64,000 bases of DNA from Bermanella marisrubri (GTDB lineage Bacteria; Pseudomonadota; Gammaproteobacteria; Pseudomonadales; Oceanobacteraceae): the NCBI RefSeq assembly GCF_012295615.1, contig NZ_CP051183.1:687001-751000 (forward strand), read 5' to 3'. A program made the position numbers and the translations under genes. Position 1 is the stretch's first letter, and the number at the start of each line of letters is the position of its first letter. Shown here piece after piece: positions 18,179 through 27,033 of this stretch. The notes under the pieces are model-generated. The model was not told the origin of the DNA. It ran no database searches and saw nothing but the letters and a program-made list of their open reading frames with translations.

Positions 18179-19012
18179 ATGCAACGACCACTCGTTGTCT
18201 GCTTGTTATTGCTATTGGCTGGTTGTGGCAATTTAACCAGCTTGATGTTCTATCCAAGCAAAAAATTACCCGTTATGCCTGATCGTTTGGGCAATGAATA
18301 TCAAGAAGTTTGGCATCAAGCCGCCGACGGTACAAAGCTATATAGTTGGTGGTTACCCGCACATTTGAAAGAAAATGAAGAAGCAAAAGGCAGTATTGTT
18401 TTTCTGCACGGTAATGCACAAAACATTAGTTATCATCAGCTTTCGGTCAATTGGTTGCCTGAACAAGGTTATAACGTTTTTTTATTGGGCTATCGACAAT
18501 TTGGAAAAAGTGAAGGCTTGGCTAACTTACCCAATGTTTATCAAGATGTTCATAGTGGATTGTCTTGGGTGATTGAGCATGGTGATTCTGATCGAATTTT
18601 TATCCTGGGTCAGAGTATGGGGGCGACATTAGCGGTTTACGGTTTGGCCAGCTATGAGCATAAGCAAGAGGTGGATGCCTTGGTCTTGGATGCCGCATTT
18701 CATAGTTATCCAGAAATGGCCGCTCACGCCATGGCGAGCAACTGGCTCACTTGGTTGCTTCAACTTCCAGCCTACTCTATTACTGATCAATATGACCCTG
18801 ATCAATGGATCAACCAGCGAAATGATATTCCATTGATGATGTTGCATAGCCCTGATGATCAAATCGTGCCTTACGAATTTGGGCGTCGGTTATTCGAGGC
18901 GGCGGACGAGCCAAAAACCTGGCTAAACAGTCAAGAAAAGCACATCGCTTCTTTTAATTTCAAACACGTGCGGAAAGCTTTACTTGATTATCTAGAAAGC
19001 CTTTCTAAATAG
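18179..19012 (+). CDS. Alpha/beta hydrolase lipoprotein
   Basis: A 277-residue hydrolase with a lipoprotein signal (lipobox LAGC, Cys16). The alpha/beta-hydrolase features are an oxyanion-hole HGNAQN segment, the nucleophile elbow GQSMGA, an acid in SPDDQIVP and a late His in KHIASF. This resembles the BEM46/ABHD13-like serine hydrolases. It is probably anchored in the envelope and shares a transcript with the DUF4105 gene upstream. Substrate unknown. Confidence 0.85.
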   Translation: MQRPLVVCLLLLLAGCGNLTSLMFYPSKKLPVMPDRLGNEYQEVWHQAADGTKLYSWWLPAHLKENEEAKGSIVFLHGNAQNISYHQLSVNWLPEQGYNVFLLGYRQFGKSEGLANLPNVYQDVHSGLSWVIEHGDSDRIFILGQSMGATLAVYGLASYEHKQEVDALVLDAAFHSYPEMAAHAMASNWLTWLLQLPAYSITDQYDPDQWINQRNDIPLMMLHSPDDQIVPYEFGRRLFEAADEPKTWLNSQEKHIASFNFKHVRKALLDYLESLSK

Positions 19013-19170
19013 CGTTTTTTGATAAAACCTCTAATGAATCAAGGCTCTAGAAAACGACGCTTTTATAACTGCATTATTTATCGTCTCTATAAGCAGATTT
19101 TCATTTACCCAAGCAGGGGAAACAATGTACAATTACGCGCCATTCTTATTCAGGTATGGCGGTCCCATCT

Positions 19171-20640
19171 ATGTTGCGAATTGCACAAGACGCACTCACA
19201 TTCGACGATTTACTCCTTGTTCCAGGTTACAGTGAAGTACTGCCTAACCAAGTGAGTCTCAAGACAAAATTAACCCGTGAAATCGAACTGAACATTCCTC
19301 TGATTTCTTCGGCTATGGATACCGTTACTGAAGCTCGTTTGGCTATTGCTATGGCCCAAGAAGGTGGTCTGGGTATTATTCACAAAAACATGACCATTGA
19401 AGAGCAAGCAGCGGAAGTTCGTAAAGTAAAAAAACACGAAAGCGGCGTGGTGAAAGATCCTATTACGGTCCCTAGCAATACTACCATTCGTGAATTAAGA
19501 GCCATCACGACTCAAAACAGTATTTCTGGTGTGCCAGTTGTGGATGGCGATGAGCTTGTAGGTATTGTCACCGGACGTGATGTTCGCTTCGCGGATGACC
19601 TTAATATGAAGGTCTCGGAAGTGATGACGTCCAAAGACCGTCTAATAACGGTTAAAGAAGGCGCTAGCCGTGAAGAGATTGAAAAGAAACTGCAAATGAA
19701 CCGCATCGAAAAACTACTAGTGGTTAACGAGACCGGTAAGCTTGCAGGTTTGATTACAGTTAAAGATATTAACAAGGCACAAAGCCACCCAAATGCGTGT
19801 AAAGATGATCAAGGTCGTTTACGAGTGGGTGCGGCAGTTGGTACGGGTCCAGAAACCGAGGACCGAGTTGCTGCATTAGCCAAGGCCGGTGTTGATGTGG
19901 TTGTGGTTGATACTGCCCACGGACATTCGAAAGGTGTTATCGATCGTGTGCGCTGGGTTAAGCAAAACTTCCCTGAGGTACAAGTGATCGGCGGTAATAT
20001 TGCAACAGCGGCAGCTGCTCGCGCGTTAGCCGATGCGGGTGCCGATGCGGTAAAAGTTGGTATTGGTCCAGGTTCTATCTGTACAACGCGTATCGTTGCC
20101 GGTGTGGGTGTACCACAAATTAGCGCAGTCGCCGATGTTGCGGCAGAACTAGAGGGTACTGGTATACCACTTATCGCAGATGGTGGTATTCGCTTTAGTG
20201 GTGATATGGCGAAAGCGATTGTTGCTGGTGCCTATGTCATTATGGCCGGTTCATTGCTGGCGGGCACGGATGAAGCACCGGGTGAAGTTGAGTTGTTCCA
20301 AGGCCGTGCTTATAAGTCATATCGTGGCATGGGATCTATTGGTGCCATGGGTCAAAGCCAGGGTAGTGCTGATCGCTATTTCCAAGATTCTAAAGCGGGT
20401 AACGACAAGCTAGTACCTGAAGGTATTGAAGGTCGTATCGCTGTTAAGGGTCCGATGGGTAATGTTGTGCATCAAATGATGGGCGGTTTGCGTAGCGCAA
20501 TGGGTTACACAGGTTGCGCGACGGTTGATGAAATGCGCACTAAGCCGGAGTTTGTCAAAATTAGTAATGCCGGCATGAAAGAAAGCCATGTGCATGATGT
20601 GCAGATTACCAAGGAAGCCCCGAACTATCGCTTAGGCTAA
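19171..20640 (+). CDS. guaB: IMP dehydrogenase
   Basis: GuaB oxidises IMP to XMP with NAD+, the first committed step to GMP. The TIM barrel is interrupted by two CBS domains (about 90-205); the catalytic loop GPGSICTTR places the active Cys at 304, matching the usual 304-305, and the mobile flap RYFQ is near residue 405. The start at ATG 19171 ([13 protein letters not shown]) fits the family; an in-frame ATG at 19156 would add five residues. guaA follows after a 267-base gap containing a long palindrome and a terminator, so the pair is not simply co-transcribed. Confidence 0.97.
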   Translation: MLRIAQDALTFDDLLLVPGYSEVLPNQVSLKTKLTREIELNIPLISSAMDTVTEARLAIAMAQEGGLGIIHKNMTIEEQAAEVRKVKKHESGVVKDPITVPSNTTIRELRAITTQNSISGVPVVDGDELVGIVTGRDVRFADDLNMKVSEVMTSKDRLITVKEGASREEIEKKLQMNRIEKLLVVNETGKLAGLITVKDINKAQSHPNACKDDQGRLRVGAAVGTGPETEDRVAALAKAGVDVVVVDTAHGHSKGVIDRVRWVKQNFPEVQVIGGNIATAAAARALADAGADAVKVGIGPGSICTTRIVAGVGVPQISAVADVAAELEGTGIPLIADGGIRFSGDMAKAIVAGAYVIMAGSLLAGTDEAPGEVELFQGRAYKSYRGMGSIGAMGQSQGSADRYFQDSKAGNDKLVPEGIEGRIAVKGPMGNVVHQMMGGLRSAMGYTGCATVDEMRTKPEFVKISNAGMKESHVHDVQITKEAPNYRLG

Positions 20641-20656
20641 TCGGCTTGCTGAGCTC

Positions 20657-20741
20657 GATCTAGGGGTGTTAAAAATTTTCTCAAGATCCTCATTTGCAAA
20701 AGCAAACTGCGGTCTTTCGAAAATTTTTGCCTACCTAGATC
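20657..20741. repeat. 85-base imperfect palindrome between guaB and guaA
   Basis: The ends GATCTAGG (20657-20664) and CCTAGATC (20734-20741) are inverted repeats. Inside lie a second pair, AAAAATTTTC / GAAAATTTTT, a third, AAGATC / GGTCTT, and a central hairpin TTTGC-AAAA-GCAAA. Folded as RNA this would give about 29 base pairs in one long arm with small internal loops. No coding potential. It could be a structured leader or trailer, or a palindromic mobile-derived repeat; no second copy is seen in this window. Confidence 0.65.
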
Positions 20742-20794
20742 ATCGCCAGCGTCACCTCAAGTCAAATGTAAAATGACTGGGTGAAATGAATTTC

Positions 20795-20823
20795 AACCTG
20801 TTGCTAAGGCAACAGGTTTTTTT
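20795..20823 (+). terminator. Rho-independent terminator upstream of guaA
   Basis: Perfect 10-bp stem (AACCTGTTGC / GCAACAGGTT) with a TAAG loop and a run of seven Ts. It lies about 85 bases before the guaA start and would end the guaB transcript or act as an attenuator for guaA. Confidence 0.9.
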
Positions 20824-20907
20824 ACTTTATAGCTATTATCAATATTCAGTCTCGGAAAATGAGAACCCTAGTTTTAACTAGCCGATCATTTTCAGTTAGG
20901 AACGCAA

Positions 20908-22482
20908 ATGACAGATATACATTCACAGAAAATTCTTATTTTAGATTTCGGTAGTCAATATACTCAATTGATCGCACGTCGTGTTCGTGAATTGGGTGTG
21001 TTTTCTGAAATCCGTCCTTGGGATATGAGCTTTGATGAAATTAAAGAATTTGATCCGAAAGCCATTATTTTAGCGGGTGGCCCTGAATCTGTGCATGAAG
21101 CCAATAGTCCTCGTGCTACTGAGGAAGTGTTTGATATGGGGCTTCCCATTTTAGGCATCTGTTACGGCATGCAAACCATGGCGGAACAGCTTGGTGGTAA
21201 AGTACAGGGTTCGGATATTCGTGAATTTGGTTATGCGCAAATTAAAGTGGAAAGCGCAGGACCTTTCTTTAAAGATATTTCTGATCATATTGATAATAAA
21301 GGTAGTACTTATCTTGATGTCTGGATGAGTCACGGCGATAAAGTCTCAGAAATGCCAGCAGGTTTCGAACTGATGGCCTCTACTCCTAGCTGCCCAATCG
21401 CAGCTATGTATCATGAAGAAAAACAATTCTTTGGTGTTCAGTTCCATCCCGAGGTAACACATACCTTACAGGGCGGCCGCATGCTTGAGCATTTTGTGCG
21501 TGATATTGCTGGTTGCGAAGCTCTGTGGACGCCAGCCAATATTATTGAAGATCAAATTGCTCGTGTTCGTGAACAAGTGGGTGAGCGAAAAGTTCTACTT
21601 GGCCTGTCAGGTGGTGTGGACTCTTCAGTGGTTGCAGCGCTGTTGCACAAAGCCATTGGTGATCAGCTTACCTGTGTATTCGTGGATAACGGATTGTTGC
21701 GTAAAAACGAAGGCGACATGGTTATGGATATGTTTGCCAAAAACATGGGCGTAAAAGTAATTCGCGCCGATGCGGAAGACTTATTCTTGGGTAAGCTGAA
21801 TGGCATTGATGATCCTGAGAAAAAGCGCAAGGTCATTGGTAATACATTTATCGATGTATTTGACGAAGAAGCTGGCAAGATTAAAGAAGTAGATTTCTTA
21901 GCGCAGGGTACTATTTATCCTGATGTAATTGAGTCGGCGGCCTCGAAGACAGGTAAAGCTCACGTTATCAAATCTCACCATAATGTGGGTGGATTACCAG
22001 ATGACATGAAAATGGAATTAGTCGAGCCATTGCGTGAATTGTTCAAAGACGAAGTGCGTAAAATCGGTTTAGAACTGGGTCTACCATACGATATGGTTTA
22101 CCGTCATCCGTTCCCAGGTCCAGGACTTGGTGTTCGAATTTTGGGTGAAGTGAAAAAAGAATATGCAGATGTACTGCGCGAAGCGGACGCCATTTTCATT
22201 GAAGAGCTTCACAACTTTGATTGGTATCATAAAACCTCGCAAGCCTTTGCTGTTTTCTTGCCAGTTAAGTCTGTGGGTGTTGTGGGTGATCAGCGTCGCT
22301 ATGAATGGGTCATTGCCTTGCGCGCGGTGGAAACCATTGATTTCATGACAGCTCGTTGGGCACACTTGCCGTATGAACTACTGGAAAAGGTTTCAAATCG
22401 AATCATCAACGAAATCGAACATGTTTCTCGTGTGACTTACGATGTGAGCTCTAAGCCACCTGCTACGATTGAGTGGGAATAA
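20908..22482 (+). CDS. guaA: GMP synthase (glutamine-hydrolysing)
   Basis: GuaA converts XMP to GMP using ATP and glutamine. The N-terminal class I glutamine amidotransferase has nucleophile C85 in GICYGMQ and the His/Glu pair in FHPEVTHT. The ATP pyrophosphatase domain carries the P-loop LSGGVDSSV near residue 232, and the C-terminal dimerisation domain ends in the conserved PPATIEWE. At 524 residues it has standard length. No guanine riboswitch-like structure was recognised in its leader. Confidence 0.98.
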   Translation: MTDIHSQKILILDFGSQYTQLIARRVRELGVFSEIRPWDMSFDEIKEFDPKAIILAGGPESVHEANSPRATEEVFDMGLPILGICYGMQTMAEQLGGKVQGSDIREFGYAQIKVESAGPFFKDISDHIDNKGSTYLDVWMSHGDKVSEMPAGFELMASTPSCPIAAMYHEEKQFFGVQFHPEVTHTLQGGRMLEHFVRDIAGCEALWTPANIIEDQIARVREQVGERKVLLGLSGGVDSSVVAALLHKAIGDQLTCVFVDNGLLRKNEGDMVMDMFAKNMGVKVIRADAEDLFLGKLNGIDDPEKKRKVIGNTFIDVFDEEAGKIKEVDFLAQGTIYPDVIESAASKTGKAHVIKSHHNVGGLPDDMKMELVEPLRELFKDEVRKIGLELGLPYDMVYRHPFPGPGLGVRILGEVKKEYADVLREADAIFIEELHNFDWYHKTSQAFAVFLPVKSVGVVGDQRRYEWVIALRAVETIDFMTARWAHLPYELLEKVSNRIINEIEHVSRVTYDVSSKPPATIEWE

Positions 22483-22504
22483 TTGTAATTCATATTGGTG
22501 AAGC

Positions 22505-22589
22505 GGATCCCGGGTTGACCGGGATCCCATCTAATTCAGTTATCTCAGACTTTTTGGGGATCCAACGATCGCTTTTCGTCTTGATCCCC
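22505..22589. repeat. Two GATCC-rich inverted repeats downstream of guaA
   Basis: The first is GGATCCCGG / CCGGGATCC (22505-22527, 5-base loop) and the second GGGGATC / GATCCCC (22556-22589, 20-base loop). Neither is followed by a good T-run. Together they fill most of the guaA-lipase gap and may act as a weak transcript end for guaA or as protein-binding palindromes. Confidence 0.45.
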
Positions 22590-22639
22590 TGATGATTCCG
22601 TTCTAACCTAGCGCTACCCAATCTCAACCTGTAAGCGCT

Positions 22640-23623
22640 ATGAAAATACTAATAAAAACTGCCGCTATTATTTCACTTTCATTACTCACTGCCTGTGCCA
22701 GCATCGAAAACAGTATTTTTGATTTGGCGATTAGTGTTGAGCGATCCTTTGCTAATTTACAAGAAAAACGCATCAAGCTTGAAGAGCATGAGTGGGTGTA
22801 TCTAGAAGCCAACGCCGATGAGGGTAAAGAAACCGTATTGCTGTTACATGGTTTTGCCGCGGAAAAAGATAATTGGACGCGTATGGCGGATTCCCTCGAA
22901 GACTATCATGTTATAGCCCCTGATCTACCAGGTCATGGTGAATCTAGCTTTGACTCGGATTTATTTTATGGCTTTGATGTGCAGAGTTTGCGCCTTGCTC
23001 GATTTGTCGATGCATTGGGTTTAAAACAGTTCCATATCGTTGGCAATAGCATGGGCGGTGGTATAGCGGCCTTATATGCTTATCGTCATCCACACAGAAT
23101 TTTAAGCTTGGGCCTAATCGATGCGGTGGGTTTTTATGGCAATGAACCCAGTGACTTGGAAATTGTATTAGAAAAGAATCTTGATAACCCGCTTATAGTA
23201 GAATCAAAAGATGATTTTGATCGCTTGATTGAATACGCCATGCATCAGCCGCCATTTATGCCTTGGCCGGCAAAATCCGTGTTAACGCGCAAAGCTATGA
23301 ATCGCACGGAGGCCAATAAACACATCTTTGAACACATTCATAAAGAAGCGGAAGCGGCAAAATTTGCGGGAGGATTTGTGCATGTGTTTGAGCAACTGGA
23401 CATGCCAACCCTTGTGCTTTGGGGAGAAAAGGATCGAGTATTGGATGTTTCTAGTGTCGATAAATTCTTTCAGCATACGCCTAATGTAGAAGTGAATGTT
23501 TTATTGGATATCGGCCATGCGCCTATGTTGGAAGTACCCCAGCAAACCGCACTTATTTTGCAAGACTTTTGGCAGCGTCACACTGACAGCAAAGCAAAAC
23601 TTGCAAGCAATACAAATGAATAG
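22640..23623 (+). CDS. Alpha/beta hydrolase lipoprotein, lipase-like
   Basis: A 327-residue hydrolase with a lipoprotein signal (lipobox LTAC, Cys19). The fold markers are HGFAAEKDNW (oxyanion hole), GNSMGG nucleophile elbow, acid in WGEKDRVLD and catalytic His in DIGHAPMLE. The overall arrangement is close to the Lip3/PHB-depolymerase-like esterases of Moraxella and Psychrobacter. Probably an outer-membrane or periplasm-facing esterase. tadA follows seven bases after its stop. Confidence 0.87.
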   Translation: MKILIKTAAIISLSLLTACASIENSIFDLAISVERSFANLQEKRIKLEEHEWVYLEANADEGKETVLLLHGFAAEKDNWTRMADSLEDYHVIAPDLPGHGESSFDSDLFYGFDVQSLRLARFVDALGLKQFHIVGNSMGGGIAALYAYRHPHRILSLGLIDAVGFYGNEPSDLEIVLEKNLDNPLIVESKDDFDRLIEYAMHQPPFMPWPAKSVLTRKAMNRTEANKHIFEHIHKEAEAAKFAGGFVHVFEQLDMPTLVLWGEKDRVLDVSSVDKFFQHTPNVEVNVLLDIGHAPMLEVPQQTALILQDFWQRHTDSKAKLASNTNE

Positions 23624-23630
23624 GTGATAC

Positions 23631-24125
23631 TTGTCTCAAGAATTGCAAGATGAACACTTTATGGCGCTCGCCATACAGCAGGCGAAAAAAGCAGATGCTT
23701 TAAATGAGGTACCTGTGGGTGCGGTCGTGGTGTTAGATGGTGAAGTTATAGGCGAAGGCTATAATCAACCCATTTCTGGATGTGATCCAACCGCTCATGC
23801 TGAAGTTATGGCATTGCGCCAAGCCGCAAAAAACGTAAGCAATTATCGCCTGGTAAATGCCGATCTTTATGTCACCATTGAGCCCTGCACCATGTGTGCA
23901 GGTGCCATCGTTCATAGCCGAATCCGTCGCTTGGTTTATGGAGCAACTGAACCCAAAGCCGGTGTGATAGAAAGCCAGCAGACGATTTTAACGCAGTCTT
24001 ATTTTAACCATCGAGTGGAAGTAGTATCTGGTATTTTGCTTGATCAGTGTACTGATATTGTGCAGGCATTCTTTAGAAGGCGTCGGGCAGAAAAAAAACA
24101 AGCTAAAAGGACAAAAAACGGATAG
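23631..24125 (+). CDS. tadA: tRNA-specific adenosine deaminase TadA
   Basis: TadA deaminates A34 of tRNA-Arg(ACG) to inosine. The cytidine-deaminase fold has the zinc motif HAE (T-A-H-A-E-V) and P-C-T-M-C, with the catalytic Glu in HAEV. The 164-residue length is typical. The start is TTG at 23631 with an AGGTGA ribosome-binding site; the next in-frame ATG would cut into the conserved first helix. Confidence 0.95.
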   Translation: MSQELQDEHFMALAIQQAKKADALNEVPVGAVVVLDGEVIGEGYNQPISGCDPTAHAEVMALRQAAKNVSNYRLVNADLYVTIEPCTMCAGAIVHSRIRRLVYGATEPKAGVIESQQTILTQSYFNHRVEVVSGILLDQCTDIVQAFFRRRRAEKKQAKRTKNG

Positions 24126-24211
24126 TCCTATATTCGGCACGTTGTCCCAGCAATATGAATCTAAATCATGATTATCTGCGTACATCCAATGAACCAAAAT
24201 ATAGGTAAAAT

Positions 24212-24745
24212 ATGAAGTTAGAAGCCCCTTGCGAAAGCATCGATTTCCTCGCCAACGATATTTATGGTCAATCCATCCGTCTCAAAGACTACCAAGGTAA
24301 AAAAATACTGCTCGCCTTCTTTAGAGATGCCGCGTGTCCATTTTGTAATTTAAGGTTATACGAGCTAACCAACCAATATCGACAGTTCAAAGACAATAAT
24401 GTTGAAATCATTGCTGTCTTCAGTTCACCGGCGGATGTGGTTCGTCACTTTGTTGCAAAGCATCCTCGGCCATTTCGACTCATTAGTGATCCCGATTTAA
24501 GTCTGTATAACAAATATCAGGTGCAGCATTCGTCTTCTGCATTGTTTAAAGCATTATTTTTTAAGCTACCACGCATCGTACGCGGTATGATCAAAGGTGG
24601 TAGACCCAAGCCAAATCCACACGTTCGATTGGTTCCGGCGGATTTTTTGATCAATGAACACGGCAAAATCGTCGATACTTGGTATGGTCGAGATACCAGT
24701 GATCATATGCCAATGAAAGATGTCATGGCGTTTGTTGCTGGCTGA
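24212..24745 (+). CDS. Peroxiredoxin-like (AhpC/TSA superfamily) protein
   Basis: A 177-residue thioredoxin-fold protein with no signal peptide. It carries FFRDAACPFCNLR, where a CxxC-like CPFC pair replaces the usual peroxiredoxin TxxC site, as in the peroxiredoxin-like family annotated next to redox enzymes. A thiol peroxidase or disulfide reductase role is likely but the substrate is unknown. The basic segment around residues 125-140 is not part of the usual fold core. It stands between tadA and a lipoprotein gene in the same direction. Confidence 0.8.
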   Translation: MKLEAPCESIDFLANDIYGQSIRLKDYQGKKILLAFFRDAACPFCNLRLYELTNQYRQFKDNNVEIIAVFSSPADVVRHFVAKHPRPFRLISDPDLSLYNKYQVQHSSSALFKALFFKLPRIVRGMIKGGRPKPNPHVRLVPADFLINEHGKIVDTWYGRDTSDHMPMKDVMAFVAG

Positions 24746-24840
24746 TCATTAGCTGGCAGTCAGTTACGGCATGAGTGTAGAGAGATGCTTATGCCTGCTT
24801 TGGTACGGTGCTTGGCTGTAACAGCAAGAAACAGGAGAGT

Positions 24841-25953
24841 ATGGTGAAGTTTGTATTGGCTATAGTTCTAGCATCGATGCTTTTATCGTTACTTGCCTGT
24901 GCAGGTAAAGAACAAAAGCAATATCAAAGCGATCACTACAAAGATGGTAAGTTTATTAATTTAGAACCCTTTGAAAAGGATTATGGCTTTGCTCGAACCA
25001 TCGATATCATCAACAAGTTTTGGTTTACCGAGTTCCCTTTTACCGAGCCTGACCGTCCTATACCCACGCAAACGCTGACGCCTGAGCAAATAGAGCAGGC
25101 ACCAAATGGAACTTTATACCGTTTAGGTCATAGTACAGTATTGATGAAGTTGTCTGGAAAGTTGATTCTGACCGATCCAATGTTCAGTGAGCGTGCGAGT
25201 CCTTTCCAATGGATAGGTCCAAAGCGGTTCCATGCCCCACCGATATCCATTGAAGAATTACCGCCTATTGATTTTGTATTGATTAGTCACGATCACTACG
25301 ACCACCTGGACGAATCTACTATTGAGCAGCTTCATGAAAAAGTTGGTCAATTTTTTGTGCCATTAAAAGTAGGGCGTTACTTACTGGATTTCGGTGTACC
25401 CAAGGAAAAAGTGCAAGAGTTTGATTGGTGGCAGGAAGCAACAGTTGGTCCTTTTAGAATCGCTGCCACACCAAGTAATCATTTTTCTGGACGTGGATTA
25501 TTTAATCGTGATGAAACACTATGGGTTTCGTGGGTTATCATCGACGAGGCGACGCGCATCTATTTTAGTGGTGATAGTGGATATTTTTCTGGGTTTAAAG
25601 AGATTGGTGAGCGTTACGGACCTTTCGATGTGACGATCATGGAGAATGGAGCCTATAACCCAGACTGGGCTCATAACCATATGTTTCCTGACGGCACGGT
25701 GAAGGGCCATCAAGATTTGCAAGGCAAGCGTTTATTACCGGTACACAACGGCACTTTTAAATTGGCGTTTCATCCTTGGTTCGAACCGATGCAGCAAGTC
25801 AGTGATATTGCCAAACGCGAACAAGTGTCAGTCTTATACCCAATGATGGGGCAGCCTGTTCATGCTCATAAGGATAAGATGTTTGATCCTTGGTGGTGGT
25901 TACCACAGCGTTCAGAGGCTACTGATGGGTTTGATGAAGCGAAAATGCATTAA
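24841..25953 (+). CDS. Metallo-beta-lactamase-fold lipoprotein, NAPE-PLD/UlaG-like
   Basis: A 370-residue exported hydrolase. ATG 24841 was chosen because AGGAG lies six bases upstream and it opens a lipoprotein signal with lipobox LLAC (Cys20). The metal centre motif is HDHYDH, with further ligands in SNHFSGRG, FSGDSGY and VHNGTF. The sequence resembles N-acyl-phosphatidylethanolamine phospholipase D-like proteins, whose bacterial members are annotated only broadly. The envelope location is an inference from the lipobox. Confidence 0.85.
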   Translation: MVKFVLAIVLASMLLSLLACAGKEQKQYQSDHYKDGKFINLEPFEKDYGFARTIDIINKFWFTEFPFTEPDRPIPTQTLTPEQIEQAPNGTLYRLGHSTVLMKLSGKLILTDPMFSERASPFQWIGPKRFHAPPISIEELPPIDFVLISHDHYDHLDESTIEQLHEKVGQFFVPLKVGRYLLDFGVPKEKVQEFDWWQEATVGPFRIAATPSNHFSGRGLFNRDETLWVSWVIIDEATRIYFSGDSGYFSGFKEIGERYGPFDVTIMENGAYNPDWAHNHMFPDGTVKGHQDLQGKRLLPVHNGTFKLAFHPWFEPMQQVSDIAKREQVSVLYPMMGQPVHAHKDKMFDPWWWLPQRSEATDGFDEAKMH

Positions 25954-25967
25954 AAACATCCTATCTA

Positions 25968-25993
25968 TGCAAGTTGGCGCAAAATGACTTGCA
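25968..25993 (+). promoter_or_regulatory. Inverted repeat and weak promoter upstream of the RsmZ-like RNA
   Basis: TGCAAGT (25968-25974) and ACTTGCA (25987-25993) form a 7-bp inverted repeat with a 12-base centre, just upstream of a -10-like TATCTT at 26011-26016. The half-sites resemble GacA-box halves (TGTAAG / CTTACA) but the spacing is 14 rather than 6, so I do not call it a GacA site. The right arm overlaps the likely -35 position. Confidence 0.35.
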
Positions 25994-26022
25994 GAGGTAA
26001 TAAGAGCGACTATCTTTAAATT

Positions 26023-26175
26023 CAAAGGTTAGGACGATCTTAGGACTTTTCAGCAGGACGCTGAACCAGTGGACGGGTACGGAAAGCATCGGACAGGCCA
26101 GGATGGCACCAAGTTAGGATGACACCTAGGGTGAAAAGCAAAAAGGGTAGAGGCTTATAGTCTCTGCCCTTTTTT
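26023..26175 (+). ncRNA. rsmZ: RsmZ/CsrB-type small regulatory RNA
   Basis: A non-coding stretch of about 150 bases contains eight GGA triplets (starting at 26032, 26043, 26056, 26071, 26081, 26091, 26101 and 26117), most as AGGA or CGGA. At least two sit in hairpin loops: TTCAGC-AGGAC-GCTGAA at 26049-26065 and GCC-AGGAT-GGC at 26097-26107. Loop GGA motifs are the binding sites through which RsmY/RsmZ/CsrB RNAs sequester the RNA-binding protein CsrA/RsmA. A strong terminator closes it. In Pseudomonas rsmZ lies beside fdxA, close to mutS, and here fdxA and mutS follow directly. The 5' end is estimated from a weak -10 box. Confidence 0.8.
26140..26175 (+). terminator. Rho-independent terminator of the RsmZ-like RNA
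   Basis: Stem AAAAAGGG-T-AGAG / CTCT-G-CCCTTTTT with one T-G wobble and a nine-base loop, ending in a T-run. It marks the 3' end of the small RNA. Confidence 0.88.
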
Positions 26176-26184
26176 AATGTGTGC

Positions 26185-26358
26185 TTATTCTTCCGCGTAC
26201 ACGTCTGCTTCGATCCGAGCTGTTTTTAAAGAGGTATTATCGCCTTGTTGGCTGTTAGCATGCTGATTGCCCTCGAGGGCGTTGTTGTCATGACTAAAAT
26301 ACAAAGCTGCAGTGCCCAGACATACAATGAATACCGCGAAAAGTTGGATGCGGTTCAT
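26185..26358 (-). CDS. Small single-pass membrane or secreted protein, 57 residues
   Basis: An unrecognised short gene between the small RNA and fdxA. ATG 26358 has an excellent AAGGAG ribosome-binding site. The N-terminus (MNRIQLFAVFIVCLGTAALY) is a signal anchor, followed by a polar tail of about 35 residues rich in Asn, Gln, Asp and Glu and ending YAEE. No homologue can be named from sequence alone. Its tail end converges with the RsmZ-like terminator nine bases away. Confidence 0.65.
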   Translation of the reverse strand: MNRIQLFAVFIVCLGTAALYFSHDNNALEGNQHANSQQGDNTSLKTARIEADVYAEE

Positions 26359-26486
26359 CTCAGCTCCTTTTTAATTATTATACGAGCGGTTTCAGTGTGT
26401 CCTGAATGAACATGAAATGAAACGGGTCAAGTTGGCCATTTTTCACAATGATGGATATAACTCCGTTTATAGAATGTTACAGATAC

Positions 26487-26514
26487 AAAAAAAGCAGCCG
26501 AAGCTGCTTTTTTT
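26487..26514 (-). terminator. Bidirectional terminator after fdxA
   Basis: Symmetric hairpin AAAAAAAGCAGC-CGAA-GCTGCTTTTTTT. It ends fdxA transcription, 18 bases after its stop; the symmetry allows use from either side. Confidence 0.9.
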
Positions 26515-26531
26515 GCTGAGTTGTATTGTGC

Positions 26532-26855
26532 TTAACGCTCAAGATGCTCAATTTTACCTTCGACACCGTCCCATTCTTCAGCATCTGGAAGCTTGTCTTT
26601 CATCTCTGTAATGTTTGGCCATTCTTCAGCGAGTTCAGCATTTAATTCAATAAACTTCTCTTGTCCTGCGGGTAGTTCATCTTCACTAAAGATCGCTTCT
26701 GCTGGGCATTCTGGCTCACAAAGGGCACAGTCGATACACTCATCAGGATGAATTACTAGGAAGTTAGGGCCTTCATAAAAACAGTCTACTGGGCAGACTT
26801 CAACACAGTCTGTGTATTTACACTTGATGCAGTTTTCCGTTACGACAAAAGTCAT
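26532..26855 (-). CDS. fdxA: 7Fe ferredoxin FdxA
   Basis: A 107-residue ferredoxin carrying one [3Fe-4S] and one [4Fe-4S] cluster. The N-terminal motif has C9, C12, C17, C21 and C25, and the second motif is [12 protein letters not shown]. It is nearly identical in design to Azotobacter FdI and Pseudomonas FdxA, including the C-terminal [13 protein letters not shown] extension. It lies downstream of mutS on the same strand with a terminator between them, next to the RsmZ-like RNA gene, as in Pseudomonas. Confidence 0.97.
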   Translation of the reverse strand: MTFVVTENCIKCKYTDCVEVCPVDCFYEGPNFLVIHPDECIDCALCEPECPAEAIFSEDELPAGQEKFIELNAELAEEWPNITEMKDKLPDAEEWDGVEGKIEHLER

Positions 26856-26976
26856 TGGCTTCTCTCTCTGGCCCTATGGGCGTTTTTATTCGCTAATCAA
26901 ATCACTAAAGCGCTCATTTTAGTCAGGCCATAGCCTGTGAGCAAGGTTATCTATAAACAGGTGGCTTTATACACAA

Positions 26977-27016
26977 AAGCACTATAGTTTTAAAGTCGAT
27001 TAAAACTATAGTGCTT
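26977..27016 (-). terminator. Strong hairpin terminator of mutS
   Basis: Perfect 17-bp stem (AAGCACTATAGTTTTAA and its complement) with a six-base loop, 18 bases after the mutS stop; read on the minus strand it is followed by TTTT after the arm. Confidence 0.85.
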
Positions 27017-27033
27017 ATCAGTAAACTCGATAA

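Noticed and set aside
25968-25993. GacA site for the RsmZ-like RNA
   Set aside because: Half-sites TGCAAG and CTTGCA are present but 14 rather than 6 bases apart, and they sit over the -35 rather than upstream; kept only as an unexplained inverted repeat.
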